The position numbers were made by a program, and so were the translations under genes. Under the pieces are notes generated by a model, which saw only the letters and a program-made list of their open reading frames with translations, did no database searches and was not told the origin of the DNA. 64,000 nt of DNA from Amphiura filiformis (Eukaryota; Echinodermata; Ophiuroidea; Amphilepidida; Amphiuridae): the NCBI RefSeq assembly GCF_039555335.1, contig NC_092642.1, positions 21,297,812 to 21,361,811 on the forward strand. Reading direction: 5' to 3'. The stretch's first letter is position 1. Each line of letters starts with the position of its first letter. Positions 57,587 to 64,000 of this stretch are shown here, one piece after another.

Positions 57587-59683
57587 TTATGTATTATCTC
57601 CTTGACATGCGAGTAAAATGTTGAATGAGACAACTGCAGAATGAAAATGGTAGATACCGCATGTTGGCAAGAAAATAAGTAGCAATATATTGGCTTGAAA
57701 GCATCCAAAGCTTGTCACGAACTCAGGAGTTCAAATTCAATATTAGTGTCATGGTCGATCCATTTGTGTTCAACTGCGTCATATAACCAGTTACCTATGT
57801 TGATGGAAACAAGATAAAGCAAAGTCAACTTCGATAAACGGGTAATTCTTTGGTTTGACCATACCAAACTCTGTGCTGTCATTATAAATTGGGTCTGAGC
57901 CCATACCCAGACGTTGCCCAAATTCAAAAATATTAACATAAAAACAAATGTGATTGGTTCTTGATAACCGCGAACAACAAAACCCCCAATTATTGCGATA
58001 ATTCTTAACAGATTGTGCACAAAAACGACGCCAGATGTAGCCAACAAAAGGTAATCACTACTTGATAGTGTTTTTGCTGGCATAGTGCCGTATGTACAGT
58101 TCTGTAGCTTGTACAAAGATGCAAGAAGCAACAGAAACAGAGGAAGATAAAAAACAACTGGCATAATTATCATAAATACATTTTGGAAGATATTTGTTGA
58201 AACTATCTGTACTGTGGGGAACACAGTGCCCCAGGCAATATACGTAACGGCTATAACAACGGAAAGAACAACCACAAAATATGTTATACATTTATGTGTT
58301 CTTATAAATTGCAAGCATGAGATGTTTCCAGTCATTTTTGTATCGTGCTCCGTGTTAATCAGTAAAGAACCATAGTCTTCAGTATGGTCATCGTTGTATT
58401 CTGCAAGGTTTTCCTCTATATCGATATCAAGTTCATAACCATCCGCATCTTCACTCATTGTATCCCATAATGCTATCACGCAACCTATTGATATCGTCAA
58501 GAATTCGGTGTAAAATGGATGAAGGAAACCTTCACTGATCATGAGAGACAGATCTAGTGGATTGATGTCGTGAGAAACATTGACGGCTGAAGAGTTACTA
58601 TTACAAGGAATTTCCCCAACTGTCGAAAATGGACTGATTGTAAAGTAAACCCACTCGCCTACCTGCAATCCAATGATGAGTGCTATAGTATAGTGAAATA
58701 ATTTGCAACTCTTCAAAGCCGCTCCATGGAATATTCGAAGAAATAGGATGAAAATAATGTAGAACGTTACAAGACAACCGCCATTGATGAGTTGAATCGT
58801 GTGTGTAGGATCTGGATGTTGTGTTGCTCTCACTACTTGTGTTATTAGAAAGCCAATGTTCCCAATACCGAACACGGTCACTTGGAAGGGTGATGTGTGA
58901 CTTTTAGAAGCCCTTTCATTCTGGTCATAAACAGATCTGAGATGGACCTGAGAATTTGACTGGCTTCTTGGTAATCTTACCGATCCTTTCAAAACTAGAG
59001 CTTTGAAGTTACATAACAGCCATAAACAAAGAAGTGTTAGAGCTATCGCGTAAAGGCTGCGCACAGTTTCAAATACCTTAATGATATTATATTTGAACCG
59101 CGTAAATTCGTCCATGGGAGAAAATAGCAAAATAGCGAAAGGGATGGCAACACCAACGCTGCCAATATAAAATGTGAGTATCAATGGAGTGAATGACATG
59201 CTGTCAGCTTTGAATAGTTCCAATGCGGGTAACGTGTTGCTTGACGTCTGCAATGACAAATATAAACGCTAATCAGTTGAAACTTCTTTTTTTTAAATTA
59301 AAGTATTATATAAAACAGGAAATTTCAGATTAAATATGACATGATTTATTACAAATGTCTTGACAGGAAACAAGAAAACAAAACGACGGTTTTTCACCAA
59401 CTAAATTTCAGACAAAGTGCGCAATGAGGCGGAATTTAAGAAGCCTAGGCCTAGTCAAACTTATTATAGCATGATATACATGTAGCTATACAATGTATAC
59501 TATTACATACTGATACCACCAAAACGAACATTGTATTTAGTTTTAAAATTCAGAAGGTTCGCGTTTGCACCCCATCTAGTCTTTAGTAGCCTATAAAGTG
59601 TTACAAAAAGAAAGCAAATAAATGATTAATAACTTACCATAATGATCATCATACCTTCTGTATAAAACTTGCTGCGTCGTCAT
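57587..59683 (-). CDS. Otopetrin-like proton channel OTOP-c, with C-terminal frameshift
   Basis: The large exon runs from 59247 (acceptor CATTGCAG). In frame with TM1 (SFTPLILTFYIGSVGVAIPF) it continues through IALIIGLQVGEWVYF (TM5), LHPFYTEFLTISIG (TM6), VWAQTQFIMT (TM10) and INIGNWLYDA (TM11), and stops at 57715. The expected TM12 is present in the next frame (ILLLIFLPTCGIYHFHSAVV), ending at TAA 57587-57589, so one base is missing near 57728, where the paralogues read GAATGTCC. The probable first exon at 59638-59683 aligns with the others but is 2 bp shorter; in the right phase it would start at an internal ATG (MMIIM). Either the gene is newly broken or the assembly has errors. It is more diverged than OTOP-a/b, with several extra residues in the TM5-TM6 loop. 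Confidence 0.82.
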
Positions 59684-60650
59684 TAATGTTAATAGTCGAT
59701 ATTTTAATGAATATTGTGCAAATTATTTCCAGGTTTACAGATCATATCATAGCCGATGATTGAAATTCAAACTTTCTAAGTATACTGGGCCTACCGTAGG
59801 TATTAAAAATGTCAGAGATACATATGAACTGAAATGAACTATACTAATGCTGGTTTGTCACGCAAGACAAGATAATATAAGCTGATATAAAGATACTCAT
59901 AATACACGAGTAAATCACTGTCATGACTGTGGCTTTTATACTTATTTATCAAAATGCTAACTATAGAATACTGGATAGTCCCGTCACGGGATTGAATACT
60001 GAAACACTAAGTTTCCGTTTCGGACCAAATCGCTTATAAAGTGAAGCAATCATAGACAATTTCAAGGTCTTTAAGCCTTTATTTCACAAAGTTCTTTGTT
60101 TCAAACTGAAAACTTTCTATGGGGTTCAGGGGTATACCGGGACGACTGGGCCAACGGGAGCAAAATGTTTAAATCGTCACGCTGACAATAATGTGGCTTA
60201 AAACCAGGCCAAAGAAAGATGTACATTATAAAAAATTTATAATTTTAATTGTCCCGGTATTTCGAGCTAGGGAGGGGGACTTCCTCCCCTGTCCCCGGAC
60301 GGTATGCCGTTTTTGAGTTACGCAATTTTTTATCATAGCCATTTTGCAAAATCCATTGACATTGACTAATGCGAAATATTGTCATTACTCACACGAATCG
60401 CGTCGCGTGACGCGACACAAACTTGAGCGTATGCCCAATGCAGTCAATGGCAGCAAACGTGTGTAAACAAAACAAAGATTTGGAGTCAAAATGCTACTCA
60501 GATTTTTAAATTATTTTGAATTTATAGGCACTAAAAGCAGAAATTTTGCAAAATCCCACTGACTTTGTACAGGAAATGAAACGGGCATGTTGCAAGTTCC
60601 ACGATCGTTTCAAGCGGATTTTAGATTTTGTGATTTTCATGCATTAGGTA
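59684..60650. other. Upstream flank of OTOP-c, no gene
   Basis: No coding frame or clear promoter element seen. Confidence 0.45.
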
Positions 60651-60866
60651 TAGTCCGTATACCTTCTTCGAGTCAGTAAAGTAAAACCAAATTTTAAGAT
60701 TTTCTCAAAAACTGTTAATTTTTGCAGGAATTTGTTATGCTAGTTGGATTCCTTGGATCATTTCCTTTCTGAAAATGTATACTTTTATATACTTCTTATT
60801 CTTACATTTATAGATACATTAAAAACAAATATCTAAATTACTGACTCGAGGAAGGTATACAGACTA
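60651..60866. repeat. MITE family C
   Basis: Ends TAGTCCGTATACCTTCTTCG and CGAGGAAGGTATACAGACTA are inverted repeats. A relic lies in intron 3 of the fusion gene (11813-11995). Confidence 0.8.
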
Positions 60867-61707
60867 TAGTTTGCAAAAGACTGTAAAATGTTTACTTCAT
60901 TAATATATATCCTCCATTTTGGTCCAAATATATGAGCGTTCAACAAAGTTAAACCTATCAGCTCTCTAAGCACTACATCCACATAGCATACATGAGCCCA
61001 GTGGCGTAGATTTCTCTTTGACATTGGGGGGATGGGGTAGTATAGTGAATTCAGCCCCTTTTGGCAACATAATAAGCGTGTGGTACAAATGCGCGTAAAG
61101 CGCGCGTAAATATTTGGTATTTTGAAGCTAAACTGTTAAAATATGGTGCAAAATGGAATAAATTCGCGCGAAGCCCGATAAAATTGCACTTTTGGGGCTA
61201 AAATGGCCAAATATGAGGTTAATTTGGTCAGAAACCCACATACAGGCGTCAACATGGGGGGGGGGGATGATTGTATGGACCACCCCCTGACAAAATATTG
61301 GGGATAAATCCCCCCGGATCTACGCCTATGCATGAGCCAAAACATTTGTTCCAAATCAGCTCGTTCCACAAGATTACGGTTCCTTCTGAATCAGTTATTT
61401 GACTTTAAGACCCCAGCCTCATGTTTATAGGTCCCCCAGACCGTCATTCAAGTAAAAAAGGACCGAAAGAAGAACCACACGAAGCGAAATAAAACAAACA
61501 AACAAACAAACAAACACATAACCCCCGGAACCCTAACCAAAATACATTTAATGCATTGCTTTGCATTGTTTTACTCTATCAGCAAAGAATGGGATTCCCC
61601 AATGTGGATTTCCCCATTATAAACCTTTCATTGTCATGATTGCACCAAGCACTTCCTTGTCCTATTTGTATTTTCTCACAAAATAATCACATGATTATAT
61701 TGAAACA
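60867..61707. other. No gene recognised
   Basis: 61020-61330 contains a degenerate repeat with a G-run (about 61255-61266) and its ends GCGTAGATTTCTC and GATCTACGCC partly inverted. Nothing coding. Confidence 0.4.
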
Positions 61708-62065
61708 TACATGTGAAACATAAACATCTCTAAAAAAAGTAACTAACCCCCCTGAAATAATGACCATTATTCAAAAAGATATACAATATTGTATTAGAAA
61801 TCTGTAAAATGCACATTTTGACGCCTCATTTGATACGATAGCCCAGAAAACAATAAAACACCGGTCAATTTAATGTATTGAGGTCCAGATTTGAAAGTTG
61901 CACTTACATACAATACAAAAACACACAGATTTCCTTCCATTATCTGAAATAAATTCCGCTTCCAACGCATTTTACAGATTTGTAATGCAATCGCCCGTTT
62001 TTGAATAATGGTCATTATTTTAGGGGTTAGTTACTCTTTGTGAGATGTTTACATAAACACATGTG
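61708..62065. repeat. MITE with about 75-bp inverted arms
   Basis: Arms AAATAATGACCATTATTCAA and TTGAATAATGGTCATTATTT; pairing extends outward to ACATGTG and CACATGT. Non-coding. Confidence 0.75.
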
Positions 62066-62463
62066 ACTTTAAAAGACCCCAATCAACTTGTCCATGAAAT
62101 TATGCACAAATTCATTTACGTAACTTTATGTTCTATTGATTCTTGCCACAGCTCATTTTATTTCAAGATATATCAAAAAGCAATTGCTTTCAGTGAGGAG
62201 GCAGTGACAAAATTGTACTTTCTGTTAAGAGGTTGCTAAATCAATAACTCGTGTGTTTTGTAATTTTGAAATGGTGAAACTTAATTGGGAGGATAATGGT
62301 TAACATTATTAGATTATAAACACGATATTAAATGTTCTATTTATTTTAGCATTCGATAAAATATTCTGTTTAAGATGATAAATTCCTTACATAATGATAT
62401 GGCAAGGTGTGCATGTGGTAGGATCACATTGTTTTCCCTAAAATGAACGCAAAGGATAGTCGG

Positions 62464-63060
62464 ACAATTCATGGAGCCGTATGGCGGTTTGTTTGAGAGT
62501 TTTAAGCTGAATTTATACTCGATCGCTTCTCACGCATGCTCAGTGTTTACTTATATTTACAGAGCGTCGAGCCGATCAATCGATTCAAAACGCTAAACGA
62601 CGTCGCTTTTGCAAGGTGAAAAAATCTCAACTTCCCAGCGATATCGCTTGACACGTGAATGCGTCAACCAACTGGATCTATTATTTTGCTAATTAATTTA
62701 CCTTTCTCTATTATTAACTTTTGGTGATGAATTAATTTAAAACAATAATTATTGACAGCAACTGATGTTTAAAAAAATGTATTTTGTGGTATTTAGAATA
62801 TTCTAATAGACATCTGCAATCATGCGCTATCGCCGTGATAAGTATAAATGCAAAAGCAACGAGCGATGCACCGCAAAATTCGGCGATTGTCCACTGCTTT
62901 CAAAAAGCATTTTTCATCGAAATTGCTCGGAGATCGAGTATAAATTCAGCTTTACGTCTATAGAAAAATATTCCGGAGGGGGTTTGCATATCCCCCTTCC
63001 TCACTTGATAAGGGTTAACACTTCAGGAAAATAAATCACTATAGAAAGCTATTGTATGCA
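62464..63060. repeat. Repeat copy with an insertion (filled site)
   Basis: GGAGCCGTATGGCGGTTTGT ... ATATTCCGGAGGGGGTTTGC, matching 63112-63260 except for the MITE inserted at 62505-62951. Confidence 0.75.
62505..62951. mobile_element. MITE with TTA target-site duplication
   Basis: Ends AGCTGAATTTATACTCGATC and GATCGAGTATAAATTCAGCT are exact inverted repeats. TTA flanks both ends (62502-62504 and 62952-62954), and the empty site GCGTTTTACGG is visible in the neighbouring repeat copy at about 63140. A three-base TTA duplication is typical of PIF/Harbinger elements. Confidence 0.82.
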
Positions 63061-63111
63061 AATTTAGCGTTCAACAAACTAAGACCAGGAAGCGAAATTA
63101 AACAATTATAT

Positions 63112-63260
63112 GGAGCCGTTTGGCTGTTTGTTTAAGCGTTTTACGGCTACAGGAAATATTCCGGAGGGGGTTTGCATATTCCCCCCCCCCCCGTCCTTTC
63201 TCGCTTGATTAGGGTATTCAGGAGAATAAATCACCTATAGCTGTTGTATGCAAATTTAGC
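63112..63260. repeat. Repeat copy without insertion (empty site)
   Basis: GGAGCCGTTTGGCTGTTTGT, then ATATTCCGGAGGGGGTTTGC and a C-run, aligned to 62464-63060. Confidence 0.7.
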
Positions 63261-64000
63261 AACTTGAATTTACCGATAAGAAAATATCATAATGAAGTAA
63301 TCGACAAAGATAGATAGCAAGAACTTATGCTTTGACGTTGTTTTGAATAAAATATTACAATAATCTGTGATTAATTCTATATATGAATGCTACATGTGCA
63401 TGCATTAGTAATATTGTGAGATCCATTCTATTTTTGTGCGCGTCATTTCACCATGATACCCCATTTCCATTCCTGTCCACGCCGAATCTTTAATATGAAA
63501 AGTACACCAATATGACTGAAGACAATACAGATCTTATAAGTTTGAAACTGGCTTTAACTCAACGTATAGGGAAACATTTCCACATGGGTATAAATTACAA
63601 GTTGTCCCGACGACCAGCTCCCAGAATGACTTTACTGGGACAAATGCGTGCAAAGCGTGCTAAAATTTGCAATTGTTTTACGAAAATTGGTCAAAATGTT
63701 GTTACATGACCAATACGATATTACATTTTGATGCGCTGAGATGTAAGTATTTTTTTTAAATATTTTTACGGCAAGTCCAGTGACCCTTTTGGAAGACGCC
63801 CCCCACCAAAAAAAAGGGTCGTGACTCACAGTTTGGGAACCGCTACCGGGTTCAAGCTTTCATGTATATTTACTTTAAAATCCGAAACACTTCTCATGAA
63901 CTTGAAAATGGACAGTGATCTGTGTATTCAAGAAACTCTATTGTTTGATGATAAAAGCACTATGCTTGATATTTAGAATAAAACCGTGGAATTGAGCTGT
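63261..64000. other. No gene; possible hAT end
   Basis: AGTTTGGGAACCGCT at 63829-63843, preceded by GGGTCGTGACTCAC, resembles the end of hAT (Charlie-type) elements. The rest shows nothing recognisable. Confidence 0.4.

Noticed and set aside
24130-59683. Functional linkage of the crystallin-ninjurin fusion with the otopetrin cluster
   Set aside because: The genes are 9 kb or more apart, separated by repeats, with no shared regulatory motif that I could see. Proximity alone is not evidence in an animal genome.

Overview
The window reads as nuclear DNA of a marine deuterostome invertebrate: GT-AG introns, no operons, AT-rich intergenic DNA, frequent TAGGCCTA-like words, tRNA-headed SINEs, 5'-truncated non-LTR retrotransposons, Tc1 and hAT relics, and many palindromic MITE families. 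An echinoderm (possibly a brittle star) fits best. A hemichordate or lancelet is not excluded, and no species is proven by what can be read here.

Layout. Positions 1-9860 are repeats only (LINE fragments, SINEs, MITEs). Positions 9865-15442 (+) hold a six-exon gene whose exons join in phase into a 208-residue protein: a complete beta/gamma-crystallin domain (two Greek keys) followed by a complete ninjurin domain. This fusion is the most unusual object in the window. Positions 15443-24100 are repeats, including a 1.7-kb TTAA-flanked element and a poly-A-tailed LINE. From 24130 to the end runs a cluster of otopetrin-type (12-TM proton channel) genes: a (+) pseudogene at 24130-27637 broken by a MITE and an hAT-like insertion, then (-) strand genes OTOP-a, OTOP-b and OTOP-c. 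OTOP-a, -b and -c share one design: a 46-48 bp first coding exon and one large exon carrying all 12 membrane segments.

OTOP-a and part of OTOP-b appear twice, at 31937-41548 and 41749-51381, as near-identical 9.6-kb blocks separated by exactly 200 Ns. The left block runs exactly to the gap and the right block starts exactly after it. This is what two overlapping, unmerged contigs or haplotypes look like, so the real content is probably one OTOP-a and one OTOP-b. The copies carry different one-base homopolymer frameshifts, which fits sequencing error rather than gene decay.

How the genes may work. Otopetrins conduct protons across membranes and have been tied to otoconia and to calcification in sea urchin larvae. 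Ninjurins oligomerise and rupture or adhere membranes. Beta/gamma-crystallin domains are often Ca2+-binding. A joint role of the fusion gene and the otopetrin cluster is not shown by the sequence; they are neighbours only.
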